Origin: CAWIXB01 sp963839955 | GTDB taxonomy: Bacteria; Actinomycetota; Actinomycetes; JACCUZ01 | NCBI GenBank assembly: GCA_963839955.1 | Contig: CAWIXB010000001.1 | Span: forward strand, 1,984,001-2,048,000 | Direction of reading: 5' to 3' | DNA: 64,000 nt | The notes under the pieces: model-generated | The model's input: only the letters and a program-made list of their open reading frames with translations | Database searches by the model: none | Told to the model about the DNA's origin: nothing | Shown: piece after piece, positions 44,417-57,723 of the stretch | Layout of the letters: each line of letters opens with the position of its first letter | Numbering within the stretch: position 1 is the stretch's first letter | Program-made: the position numbers and the translations under genes

Positions 44417-45304
44417 TCAGGCGGGGGTGTAGTCCGCGGGGGTGTGGTCCGCGGGGTCGCCGGCGTCGTCGCCGGCGTCGTCGTCGTCGTCGTCATCGTC
44501 GTCGAGAAAGGTCACGCCGGTGAGCTCGCCGGCCCGGGAGGCGGCATCCGTCTCGCCCTCGTCGTCGGCCTCGGCCGCGCGGCTGAACCAGAGAGCGGCG
44601 TCGTCGCGCCGGCCGGCCGCCAGCAGCGCCTCGGCGTAGGCGTAGAACAGCCGCGGCGACCACGGGCGGCGTGCCTCGTCGCGCGGGAGGAGCGCCTGGA
44701 GGGCGAGTACGGCGGCGTCGTGCTGGCCGAGGTCGCGCCGGGCGCCCGAGACGACGATCGCCATCTCCACCCGCCCGGCGGCGTCCAGCTCGCGAGCCTC
44801 CGGGCTGCTGGCCAGCGCCAGGGCGCGCTCCGACCGGCCGAGCCCGCGCTCGCAGTCGGCCATCACCGGAAGCAACGCTGCTTCGCCGGTCATCCGCCGG
44901 GCGGCGCGCAGCTCGGCCAGTGCCTCGGCGTAGTGCCCGGCGGCGTAGGCGGCAAGGCCGGCGGCTTCGCGGACGGCACCGACGCGGGCAGCCCTGCCCT
45001 GCGCCGCCATGGCATGCCGGAAGGCCTCCTCCGGCTCGTCCTCGAGCAGCCGGCCGGCCATCACGAGGTGGCGGGCCACCGTCTCGGCGTTCTTGGCCGC
45101 GAGCGCGCCCAGCTGGGCGCGGATGGTCCGGTCCAGCTCACGTCCGGTGACGTCGTCGGGCAGCTCCGGCTCGGCGGGACGCGCACGGCGGGCGCCCTCG
45201 CGCGGCCGCCCGCCGGCTGGGCGACCGCTGGTCCCGCGACCGCGGTCACCACGCTCGGACCCACGGTCCGGCCGGGCCTGCCCCCGCTCGCCTGATGCGC
45301 TCAC
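44417..45304 (-). CDS. TPR-like protein with acidic tail
   Basis: 295 aa. An Arg/Gly/Glu-rich N terminus (about 60 aa) precedes helical TPR-like units (LDRTIRAQLGALAAKNAETV, ARHLVMAGRLLEDEPEEAFR, AAGHYAEALAELRAARRMTG, LPRDEARRPWSPRLFYAYAE). The C terminus has a run of nine Asp residues and further DD/GD repeats (AGDDAGDPADHT). The start GTG at 45304 is most likely; an ATG at 45340 is possible. It lies immediately downstream of the rRNA operon terminator. Family members in actinobacteria are annotated as TPR or tetratricopeptide proteins without known role. Confidence 0.7.
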   Translation of the reverse strand: MSASGERGQARPDRGSERGDRGRGTSGRPAGGRPREGARRARPAEPELPDDVTGRELDRTIRAQLGALAAKNAETVARHLVMAGRLLEDEPEEAFRHAMAAQGRAARVGAVREAAGLAAYAAGHYAEALAELRAARRMTGEAALLPVMADCERGLGRSERALALASSPEARELDAAGRVEMAIVVSGARRDLGQHDAAVLALQALLPRDEARRPWSPRLFYAYAEALLAAGRRDDAALWFSRAAEADDEGETDAASRAGELTGVTFLDDDDDDDDDAGDDAGDPADHTPADYTPA

Positions 45305-45356
45305 TGCGGTCTCCTGTCGTGCGCGTCGAGTCGGCGCCATGGCACCCCGGACATGC

Positions 45357-45390
45357 GTCAAGGGCCACCCCGAACGGGATGGCCCTTGAC
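45357..45390 (-). terminator. rRNA operon terminator hairpin
   Basis: Perfect 11-bp inverted repeat GTCAAGGGCCA (45357-45367) and TGGCCCTTGAC (45380-45390) with a 12-base loop, 8 bp past the 5S rRNA end. It is the expected position for the end of the leftward rRNA transcript. Confidence 0.75.
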
Positions 45391-45398
45391 GAAAGAAT

Positions 45399-45516
45399 GT
45401 CCGGCGGCGTCCTACTCTCCCACGCGGTCCCCCACGCAGTACCATCGGCGCTGAAGGGCTTAGCTTCCGGGTTCGGAATGGAGCCGGGCGTTTCCCCTTC
45501 GCTATGGCCGCCGAAA
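45399..45516 (-). rRNA. 5S ribosomal RNA
   Basis: About 118 nt. On the minus strand it starts TTTCGGCGGCCATAGCG and ends at ACGCCGCCGGACAT, with the inner CCCGGTTC-like loop (seen as its complement GGGTTCGGAATGGAGCCGGG on the plus strand). It lies at the end of the rRNA operon, 95 bp after 23S. Ends are approximate. Confidence 0.95.
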
Positions 45517-45611
45517 CTCTATGGAGATGTCAGTCGGGCTCCCGACCGTATCTCGGGAACCGCACAGTGGACGCGTAGCATGCACTCTCGCTTTGCAGCG
45601 AGAGAAAGTGT

Positions 45612-50643
<5,032 letters not shown>

Positions 50644-50843
50644 TGCATGACGACAGCGCACACCGAAGTGGGCTGCCAACATTATGAAGAGCGCTCGAGG
50701 TCTGGCGAGACCCACGAGCGATCTGGCAATGAAAGACGTAACTAGCAAATGTAGTTAGTTGTCTGTCATGTACCAAAGGAATTCCGTTCGAAGAGGCTTG
50801 GACGACTCGGAGAGCCGCCGCACCACCCCGGACGGGGTTGTTT

Positions 50844-50879
50844 GGCATTGACTTTTGGCACGCTGTTGAGTTCTCAAGG
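50844..50879 (-). promoter_or_regulatory. rRNA leader antitermination element
   Basis: TTGAGAACTCAACAGCGTGC followed by CAAAAGTCAATGCC, the boxA-type leader element found upstream of 16S in many actinobacteria. A related copy lies in the 16S-23S spacer. Confidence 0.65.
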
Positions 50880-50933
50880 AGCGGACGCGCACCGAGTCAA
50901 GGCCTCTCGGCCTGTCTTCGGGGCAACCCTCTA

Positions 50934-50962
50934 AACTTACGGGTGTGTCTGGGGGCTGTCAA
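50934..50962 (-). promoter_or_regulatory. rRNA operon promoter
   Basis: On the minus strand a consensus -35 TTGACA (50962-50957) is followed by a 17-bp spacer and a -10 TAAGTT (50939-50934). It is the strongest housekeeping-type promoter in the window and lies about 290 bp upstream of 16S. Confidence 0.85.
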
Positions 50963-51126
50963 ACCACCTTCTCCACCCTCCCCGGAGCGTCGCGGAACAG
51001 CCCTGAACGCGGACGTCCACGGTGTTCGCGAGCTTCGGGGGCCACCCCGGGACCGGCCACCTCATCGGTGTCCGTACCTCCCTGCCGGGCGACGTCGAGA
51101 ACCTTAGGCAATCACGCGTTGCAGCG

Positions 51127-52551
51127 TCAAATCACCGGGTCCGAGCGTGTGTCACCGGTGCCCCAGCCGGCGTCGTCGACGCCCCCCGGCACACCGGCGT
51201 CCGGGTCGTACGGCACCCGGGTGAGCACGAACGAGGCCACCTCCAGGTGCAGAGCCGTGCCGTCCGCCCGACGTACCACGCGCAGGGCCTCGCCCGCGTA
51301 GTAGCCGTCGAGCCCTTCCCAGGTGCCGTCCCCGCGCGGCCGGAAACGCGACGTTCGCCCGGGGGAAAGGGGAGGCGTCAGGCTCACGGCACCGTCCGCG
51401 CCCGCGCGCAGTACCGCCGGCGAGGGGCCCCAGAACCAGGTCCCGGTGAGTGCCACCACGTCGTCGGCGACCGCAGCCGGCGCCCAGGGCACCGGCTGCG
51501 GAGGCTCCAGGTCGGCGAGCAGGTCGAGCAGGTCGGCGCTGAGGCTGCCGAGGCCGGACGTCGCGTTCGCGAAGACGACCGCGGCGTCGCCCGCCTGGTC
51601 GTCACCGCCGTCGCCACAGCGGATCCGCAGCTCCGCGAGGAAACCGGGCATCGAGGCCCCGTGGCCGAAGGAGCGGTGGCCGTCGACGTTCCAGAGCTGG
51701 ATGCCCAGCCCGTACGCCGTGGTCCACGCCTGCCCCGGCAGGTCCATGAGCCCGCGTGGCTCGCGCATCTCCGCCAGGGTCGAAGCCGCCAGAACCGAGT
51801 CGCCGGCGGCAGCTGCGGACCGCTCCGGCCGGTCCGCCCGGGCGAGGAAAGCCGCCCACCGCCCGAGATCCGAGACGGTCGTCCACAGCTGCCCGGCCGG
51901 CGCCATCGCGACCGCGTCGTGCTCGGGCTCGGAGAGCACCACGTCGGCGAAGGGGTGCACCGCGAGACCGGGCGCGGCCGGGGGCTCCGGGCGCACCGTC
52001 GTACGCCGCATCCCGAGCGGTTCCAGCAGCTCGGCGCGCATCACGTCGGCCCACGGTGATCCGCGGCGCCGGGCGACCAGCTCGCCGAGGAACGCGTAGC
52101 CGACGTTGGAGTAGTGGAACCGTCGGCCTGCCGCGGACAACCTGACCGCACCGGCCCGGAGCTCGGCGAAGCCGCCGCCGGGCGTCCGCTCCCACCACGG
52201 CGGCGGCGTCTCGGCCCCGAGACCCGAGAGGTGGGCGAGCAGCTGGGCGACCGGCACCTGCCCGAGCTCGGTGCCCGGCAGGTGGCGCTCGAGCGGGTCG
52301 GACAGGTCGAGCAGTCCCTCGTCGCGCAGTCGCATGACGCTCACCGCGACGAAGGTCTTGGTGATCGAGCCGCAGCGGTACTGCACGTCCTTGCCCGGAG
52401 CCGCGCCGTCCACGACCCCCGCACCGGCCGACCAGACGAGCTCTCCGTCGCGCACCACGCCCGCCACCACCGACGGCAGCCGGTGCTCGGACTGCTCGCG
52501 GGCGACCAGGGCGTCCAGGCGCCGCGCGGTCTCCGGGAGCAACGTGCTCAT
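51127..52551 (-). CDS. Serine hydrolase, beta-lactamase/class C family
   Basis: 474 aa. The SxxK motif is CGSITKTFVAVSVM (Ser62, Lys65), the YxN motif FHYSNVGYAFLGE, and the third motif FGHGASMPGFL. A C-terminal lipocalin-like domain (TWFWGPSPAVLRAGADG, FRPRGDGTWEGLDGYYAGEA) is common in these enzymes. They include esterases and D-aminopeptidases, and resistance cannot be inferred. No export signal is seen, suggesting a cytoplasmic enzyme. Its start overlaps the tyrS stop (ATGA). Confidence 0.88.
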   Translation of the reverse strand: MSTLLPETARRLDALVAREQSEHRLPSVVAGVVRDGELVWSAGAGVVDGAAPGKDVQYRCGSITKTFVAVSVMRLRDEGLLDLSDPLERHLPGTELGQVPVAQLLAHLSGLGAETPPPWWERTPGGGFAELRAGAVRLSAAGRRFHYSNVGYAFLGELVARRRGSPWADVMRAELLEPLGMRRTTVRPEPPAAPGLAVHPFADVVLSEPEHDAVAMAPAGQLWTTVSDLGRWAAFLARADRPERSAAAAGDSVLAASTLAEMREPRGLMDLPGQAWTTAYGLGIQLWNVDGHRSFGHGASMPGFLAELRIRCGDGGDDQAGDAAVVFANATSGLGSLSADLLDLLADLEPPQPVPWAPAAVADDVVALTGTWFWGPSPAVLRAGADGAVSLTPPLSPGRTSRFRPRGDGTWEGLDGYYAGEALRVVRRADGTALHLEVASFVLTRVPYDPDAGVPGGVDDAGWGTGDTRSDPVI

Positions 52552-53834
52552 CCGGCGGCCACCTCGACCGCCGCGAGGTTGCGCTTGCCGCGGCGCAGAA
52601 CCAGCCACTGGCCGTTGAGCAGGTCGTCGGCCGTCGGCACGTAGGCGTCGTCGGTGACCCGCTGGTTGTTGAGGTAGGCGCCGCCCTCCGCCACGGCTCG
52701 CCGGGCGGCGGACCGGCTCGGGCACAGGCCCGACTCGGCGAACAGCTCGACCAGCGGCGGCAGCGGCGTCCCGGCCGCGACCACGGCGCGCGGCAGCTCC
52801 TGCAGCGACGCCTCGAGTGTTGCCTCGTCGAGGTCCTCCAGCGAGCCACGACCGAACAGCGCCTGGCTCGCGGCCAGCACCGCGTCCCGCTCGCCCTCGC
52901 TGTGCACGAGCGCGGTGAGCTCGCTGGCGAGGGCGCGCTGCGCCTCGCGGGCCGCCGGCCGCGCCGCGGCCGCCGCCTCGAGCTCCTCGATCTCGGCGCG
53001 GGGACGCAGCGAGAAGATGCGCAGGTAGGTGCCGACCTGGCTGTCCTCGGCGTTGAGCCAGAACTGGTAGAAGGCGTACGGCGAGGTCATCGCCGCGTCG
53101 AGCCAGACCGTCCCCGACTCGGTCTTGCCGAACTTCGACCCGTCGGCCTTGGTGACCAGCGGCGTGGCGAACGCATGGGCCTGGCCGCCCTCGGCGCGAT
53201 GGATGAGGTCGAGGCCTGCGGTGAGGTTGCCCCATTGGTCGCTGCCGCCGGTCTGGAGCACGCAGCCGTGGCGGCGGTAGAGCTCGAGGAAGTCCATCCC
53301 CTGCAAGAGCTGGTAGCTGAACTCCGTGTAGCTGATCCCCGCGTCGGAGTGCAGCCGCGCGCTGACGGCCTCCTTGGTGATCATCTTGTTCACCCGGAAG
53401 TGCTTGCCGACGTCACGCAGGAAGTCGATCGCCGACAGCGGCGCCGTCCAGTCGAGGTTGTTCACCACGGTGGCCGCGTTGGACCCCTCGAAGGACAGGA
53501 AGCGCTCGCTCTGCTCGCGCACCCGCCCCGCCCACTCGGCGACGGTCTCCCGCGAGTTCAGGGTGCGCTCGGAGCTGGGCTTGGGGTCGCCGATCAGCCC
53601 GGTGGCACCCCCGACGAGGGCCAGCGGGTGGTGACCGGCGTCCTGCAGCCGGCGCATGGTGAGCAGCTGCACGAGGTTGCCGATGTGCAGGCTCGGCGCC
53701 GTGGGGTCGAAGCCGCAGTAGTAGGTGACCGGCCCCGCGTCGAGCACCTCGCGCAGCGCGCCGAGATCCGTGCTCTGCGCGACGAGGCCGCGCCAGAGCA
53801 GGTCGTCGAGTATGTCGCTCCCGCCGGTCGTCAC
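52548..53834 (-). CDS. tyrS: Tyrosyl-tRNA synthetase
   Basis: 428 aa. The HIGH motif is in FDPTAPSLHIGNLVQLLTM and the KMSKS-equivalent in VTKADGSKFGKTESGTVWLD. LLQGMDFLELYRRHG, QTGGSDQWGNLTAGLDLIHR and an S4 domain at the C terminus (ARRAVAEGGAYLNNQRVTDD) complete the usual bacterial TyrS. It overlaps the serine hydrolase and mpg genes, and the order mpg-tyrS matches mycobacteria. Confidence 0.98.
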   Translation of the reverse strand: MTTGGSDILDDLLWRGLVAQSTDLGALREVLDAGPVTYYCGFDPTAPSLHIGNLVQLLTMRRLQDAGHHPLALVGGATGLIGDPKPSSERTLNSRETVAEWAGRVREQSERFLSFEGSNAATVVNNLDWTAPLSAIDFLRDVGKHFRVNKMITKEAVSARLHSDAGISYTEFSYQLLQGMDFLELYRRHGCVLQTGGSDQWGNLTAGLDLIHRAEGGQAHAFATPLVTKADGSKFGKTESGTVWLDAAMTSPYAFYQFWLNAEDSQVGTYLRIFSLRPRAEIEELEAAAAARPAAREAQRALASELTALVHSEGERDAVLAASQALFGRGSLEDLDEATLEASLQELPRAVVAAGTPLPPLVELFAESGLCPSRSAARRAVAEGGAYLNNQRVTDDAYVPTADDLLNGQWLVLRRGKRNLAAVEVAAG

Positions 53835-54526
53835 GGTGTGCTGCCGCCTCTCCCTCGTGTCCTTCGAGCCCGCGTCGGTGGGTCAAGCCTGCCGGACGCG
53901 GACGTCGTGCGGCGACGCGGCACGGCCGGACGGTACGCCGAGACGCTGGGCGCGCCGTCCAGGAAGAACCTCCAGGGGTGGCCGGCGCCGTCGCCGGCGA
54001 CCCCCACCCGAGGGCCGGTGCGGACTGCCTCGTCCGGTCGCCCACCCGGCAGGACACGCAGCGGCGAGCTCACTGCCGTCGCGTCGGCGCCGCCCAGGGC
54101 GCTGTCGACGCCGAGCGCCATCGTGAGCCGCGCCGGGCCGCGGGCCAGCTCGCGGGCGCTACGTGCCGTCGTACGCCGCGAGCGGGCCAGCTCCTCGCCC
54201 GCGACGACCTCACCCGCGCGCAGCAGCACCGCGGATGCTTCGCCGTCGGGGCCGCAGACGAGGTTCATGCACCAGTGCATGCCGTAGGTGAAGTACACGT
54301 AGACGTGGCCGGCTGGTCCGAACATGACCGCGTTGCGCGGTGTGCGGCCGCGGAAGGCGTGCGAGCCGGGGTCGATCTCACCGGCGTAGGCCTCGACCTC
54401 GGTCAGCCGGACCGCGACCACGCCGGCCGAGCCGCGGTGCTCCACGACGGCGCCGAGCAGGTCGGGCGCGACCTCGAGGACCGGGCGGTCGAAGAACGTG
54501 CGCGGGAGAGGCCGCTCAGCGGGCAC
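53831..54526 (-). CDS. mpg: 3-methyladenine DNA glycosylase (AAG type)
   Basis: 231 aa. This monofunctional glycosylase removes alkylated purines. The catalytic Glu is in VRLTEVEAYAGEIDPGSHAF. RTPRNAVMFGPAGHVYVYFT and GMHWCMNLVCGPDGEASAVL are the canonical DNA-intercalating/binding blocks. RARLTMALGV-like ARGPARLTMALGVDSALGGA is also conserved. The GTG at 54526 overlaps argH by 11 bp, and the stop touches the tyrS start. The C terminus is a low-complexity Arg-rich tail. Confidence 0.93.
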   Translation of the reverse strand: MPAERPLPRTFFDRPVLEVAPDLLGAVVEHRGSAGVVAVRLTEVEAYAGEIDPGSHAFRGRTPRNAVMFGPAGHVYVYFTYGMHWCMNLVCGPDGEASAVLLRAGEVVAGEELARSRRTTARSARELARGPARLTMALGVDSALGGADATAVSSPLRVLPGGRPDEAVRTGPRVGVAGDGAGHPWRFFLDGAPSVSAYRPAVPRRRTTSASGRLDPPTRARRTRGRGGSTP

Positions 54527-55982
54527 CGGGCTGCCCGGACCGGCCCGCGTCCGACCCGCCGGCCGCCCAGCCGGCGTGCTGGTGGGCGGCGTCCGCGAGC
54601 GCGGCGAGCTGCTCGGCAACCCGCGCGGGGGACGTGCCGCCGTACGTCGAGCGCGATTCGAGGGCACCGCGGACGGACAGCACCGAACGGACCTCCGGCC
54701 GGAGGCGCTCGTCGATCGCCACGAGGTCGCTGTCGCTCGCGTCCCACAGCTCCATGCCGCGCTCGTCGCACCAGCGCACCAGCCGCCCGGAGATCTCGTG
54801 GGCGTCCCGGAAGGCCACGCCGGAGCGCACCAGCCACTCGGCCACGTCGGTGGCCAGCGCGTGGCCCGTCGCGGCGGCCGCGGTGAGGCGCTCGTCGCGC
54901 ACGTGCAACGTCGAGACCATGCCGGCGAGAGCGGGGAGCACGAGCAGCAGCTGCTCGACGGTGTCGAACACCGGCTCCTTGTCTTCCTGCAGGTCGCGGT
55001 CGTAGGCGAGCGGGAGGCCCTTGAGCGTGACGAGCAGCCCGGTGAGGTTGCCGATGAGGCGGCCGGACTTGCCGCGCGCGAGCTCGGCGACGTCGGGGTT
55101 CTTCTTCTGCGGCATGATCGAGGACCCTGTCGCGTAGGCGTCGTCGAGGCCGACCCAGCCGAACTCCGTGGTCGCCCAGAGGCAGAGCTCCTCCCCCAGA
55201 CGCGAGAGGTGGACCCCGATCATCGCGCCGACGAAGAGGAACTCGGCGGCGAAGTCGCGATCGGACACGGCGTCGATCGAGTTGGCCATCGGCGCGTCGA
55301 AGCCGAGCTCGGCGGCGACCGCCTCGGGGTCGAGCGGCAGCGACGAACCGGCCAGCGCACCCGCCCCGAGCGGCGACAGTGCGGCGCGCTTGTCCCAGTC
55401 GACGAGGCGCTCGACGTCGCGCTTGAACGCCTGTGCGTGCGCCAGGAGATGGTGGGCGAACAGCACGGGCTGGGCGTGCTGGAGGTGGGTCATCCCCGGC
55501 ATGGGGGTGGCCCGGTGGCGCTCCGCGAGACCGACCAGTGACGTCTCGAGCTCCGCCACACGTGCCGCGACCCGCCTCGCCGCGTCGCGCAGGTAGAGCC
55601 GCAGGTCGGTGGCGACCTGGTCGTTGCGGCTGCGCCCGGCGCGCAGCTTGCCGCCGAGCGCGCCGACGCGCTCGAGCAACCCGCGCTCGAGCGCAGTGTG
55701 GACGTCCTCGTCGTCGGCGGTCGGGCGGAACGAGCCGTCACGCACCGCCTTGTCAAGGTCGTCGAGTCCGGCGAGCATCGATGTGAGCTCGGCATCGTCG
55801 AGCAGGTCGGCGCCGTGCAGGACCCTTGCGTGCGCACGCGAGGCGGCCAGGTCGTACGGCGCCAGGCGCCAGTCGAAGTGCACGCTGACCGACAGCCGCG
55901 CGAGCTCCTCGCTCGGGCCACCGCCGAAGCGCCCGCCCCACAACCGGGTCGGGACGCCGCCCTGGTCCTCGCTCACGCTCAC
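54516..55982 (-). CDS. argH: Argininosuccinate lyase
   Basis: 488 aa. It splits argininosuccinate into arginine and fumarate, the last step. TRLWGGRFGGGPSEELARLS is the N-terminal block. GKLRAGRSRNDQVATDLRLY, THLQHAQPVLFAHHLLAHAQ and the signature TGSSIMPQKKNPDVAELARG, with the catalytic Ser, are present. The ATG at 55982 overlaps the argG stop. The C-terminal 15 residues (GSDAGRSGQPGAR) extend past the normal family end. Confidence 0.97.
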   Translation of the reverse strand: MSVSEDQGGVPTRLWGGRFGGGPSEELARLSVSVHFDWRLAPYDLAASRAHARVLHGADLLDDAELTSMLAGLDDLDKAVRDGSFRPTADDEDVHTALERGLLERVGALGGKLRAGRSRNDQVATDLRLYLRDAARRVAARVAELETSLVGLAERHRATPMPGMTHLQHAQPVLFAHHLLAHAQAFKRDVERLVDWDKRAALSPLGAGALAGSSLPLDPEAVAAELGFDAPMANSIDAVSDRDFAAEFLFVGAMIGVHLSRLGEELCLWATTEFGWVGLDDAYATGSSIMPQKKNPDVAELARGKSGRLIGNLTGLLVTLKGLPLAYDRDLQEDKEPVFDTVEQLLLVLPALAGMVSTLHVRDERLTAAAATGHALATDVAEWLVRSGVAFRDAHEISGRLVRWCDERGMELWDASDSDLVAIDERLRPEVRSVLSVRGALESRSTYGGTSPARVAEQLAALADAAHQHAGWAAGGSDAGRSGQPGAR

Positions 55983-57187
55983 CCTTCCTCGGCAAGCCGC
56001 TGGTCACGCCGCGCTGCCATCTTGCTGGGCAGACCCCACAGCTCGACGAACCCCTTGGCGAGAGTCTGGTCGAACGCGTCACCCGAGTCGTACGTCGCCA
56101 TCTCGTATTCATACAACGCGGCGTCGCTGCGGCGGCCCGTGACCGTCGCCCGGCCGCCGTGCAGGGTGAGGCGCACGTCGCCGGTCACGTGCTGGTTGGC
56201 ATCGTCGAGGAACACGTCGAGCGCACGCTTGAGCGGCGAGAACCACAGGCCGTCGTAGACGAGCTCGCCCCACCGCTGGTCGACCGACCGCTTGAAGCGA
56301 GCGAGGTCGCGTTCGACGGTGACGTTCTCCAGCTCCTGGTGAGCGGTGATGAGGGCGATCGCGCCGGGCGCCTCGTAGACCTCGCGGCTCTTGATGCCGA
56401 CCAGCCGGTCCTCGACCAGGTCGATCCGGCCAACGCCCTGCGCGCCGGCGCGCCGGTTGAGCTCGACCACGGCGTCGAGGGCGCTGACCGCACGACCGTC
56501 GAGGGCGACCGGAACACCGCGCTCGAAGGTGATGACGACTTCGTCCGCGTCACGCGGCGTGGCAGGGTTCTCCGTGTAGGAGTAGACGTCCTCGATCGGG
56601 CCGTTCCAGATGTCCTCGAGGAACCCGGTCTCGACGGCCCGGCCCCAGAGGTTCTGGTCGATCGAGTAGGGCGACTTCTTCGTGACGTCGATGGGCAGGC
56701 CTTTCTCACCGGCGAAGGCGATCGCCTTGTCGCGGGTCATGCCGGAGTCGCGCACCGGCGCGAGCACCCGCAGGTCCGGCGCGAGCGCCCCGATGCCCAC
56801 CTCGAAACGCACCTGGTCGTTGCCTTTGCCCGTGCAGCCGTGGGCCACCTTGGTCGCGCCGTGCTCGCGGGCGGCCAGGACCAGGTGCTTGACGATGACC
56901 GGCCGGGACAGCGCGGAGACCAGCGGGTAGCGGTCGAGGTAGAGGGCGTTCGCCTTGAGCGCCGGGATGCAGTACTCGTCGGCGTACTCGTCACGCAGGT
57001 CGACGACGACCGACTCCACCGCGCCGCAGGCGAGCGCTCGCTGGCGGATCGCCTCGAGGTCCTCCCCGCCCTGACCGACGTCTGCGGCGACGGCGATCAC
57101 CTCGGCGCCGGTCTCCTCGGTGATCCAACCGATGGCGACGGAGGTGTCGAGCCCTCCGGAGTAGGCGAGTACAACGCGCTCGGCCAC
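55979..57187 (-). CDS. argG: Argininosuccinate synthase
   Basis: 402 aa. It joins citrulline and aspartate using ATP. The P-loop-like VVLAYSGGLDTSVAIGWI, the AFGATKVAHGCTGKGNDQVRFE region, and LGRVDLVEDRLVGIKSRE-type motif (IDLVEDRLVGIKSREVYEAP) are typical. The ATG at 57187 lies 11 bp after the argR stop. It acts between OTC (argF) and argH in the same operon. Confidence 0.97.
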   Translation of the reverse strand: MAERVVLAYSGGLDTSVAIGWITEETGAEVIAVAADVGQGGEDLEAIRQRALACGAVESVVVDLRDEYADEYCIPALKANALYLDRYPLVSALSRPVIVKHLVLAAREHGATKVAHGCTGKGNDQVRFEVGIGALAPDLRVLAPVRDSGMTRDKAIAFAGEKGLPIDVTKKSPYSIDQNLWGRAVETGFLEDIWNGPIEDVYSYTENPATPRDADEVVITFERGVPVALDGRAVSALDAVVELNRRAGAQGVGRIDLVEDRLVGIKSREVYEAPGAIALITAHQELENVTVERDLARFKRSVDQRWGELVYDGLWFSPLKRALDVFLDDANQHVTGDVRLTLHGGRATVTGRRSDAALYEYEMATYDSGDAFDQTLAKGFVELWGLPSKMAARRDQRLAEEG

Positions 57188-57198
57188 GAGCGTTCTCC

Positions 57199-57723
57199 TT
57201 ACGTTGCTTGCGGTTGCGGTGCGGGGTTGGTGCGGGCCATGTCGAGCAGGCGTACGGCGAGGGCTTCGCCGCCGTCCGGGTCGCGACTGATGACCAGGAC
57301 TGTGTCGTCGCCGGCGATGGTGCCGAGGACTTCGGTGAGACCGGACCGGTCGAGCGCGGAGGCGAGGAACTGTGCAGCGCCCGGCGGCGTACGGAGCACG
57401 ACCAGGTTGGCCGAGGTCTCGGCGGAAACGAGCAGCTCTCCGGTCAGCCTCGCGAGCCGCGCACCCGCCTCACCGTTGAGCGGCGCAAGCCTCGGGGTGC
57501 GGTCACCGCCTTCGGCCGGGACGGCGTAGGCGAGGCCCTGGCCGTCGCGGATCTTGACCGCGCCGAGCTCGTCGAGGTCGCGCGAGAGCGTCGTCTGGGT
57601 CACCGCGAGGCCGTCCTCGGCGAGCAGCCTGGCCAGCTCGGGCTGCGAGCGCACCCGCTGCGTCTCGAGCAGCTCGACGATGCGCCGGTGCCGAGCGGTC
57701 CTGGTGTTCGCGAGCTGCGTCAT
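57199..57723 (-). CDS. argR: Arginine repressor
   Basis: 174 aa. The winged helix at residues 10-70 is RHRRIVELLETQRVRSQPEL and VTQTTLSRDLDELGAVKIRD. The C-terminal hexamer/arginine-binding domain is LVVLRTPPGAAQFLASALDR, with the Asp motif GTIAGDDTVLVISRDPDGGE. It controls arginine genes, probably through the sites at 62935-62966. Its start overlaps the argF stop (ATGA). Confidence 0.97.
   Translation of the reverse strand: MTQLANTRTARHRRIVELLETQRVRSQPELARLLAEDGLAVTQTTLSRDLDELGAVKIRDGQGLAYAVPAEGGDRTPRLAPLNGEAGARLARLTGELLVSAETSANLVVLRTPPGAAQFLASALDRSGLTEVLGTIAGDDTVLVISRDPDGGEALAVRLLDMARTNPAPQPQAT

Larger units (their letters stand above)
50644..51126 (-). other. rRNA operon leader and promoter region
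   Basis: Stretch of 483 bp between the 16S 5' end and the stop of the serine hydrolase. From left to right on the plus strand it holds the untranslated leader, the antitermination element (50844-50879) and the promoter (50934-50962). The part from 50963 to 51126 holds nothing I recognise beyond the serine hydrolase 3' flank. Confidence 0.8.

Noticed and set aside
51127..52551. Serine hydrolase as an antibiotic-resistance beta-lactamase
   Set aside because: The SxxK/YxN motifs are shared by esterases and peptidases, there is no export signal, and the C-terminal domain is of the non-resistance type.
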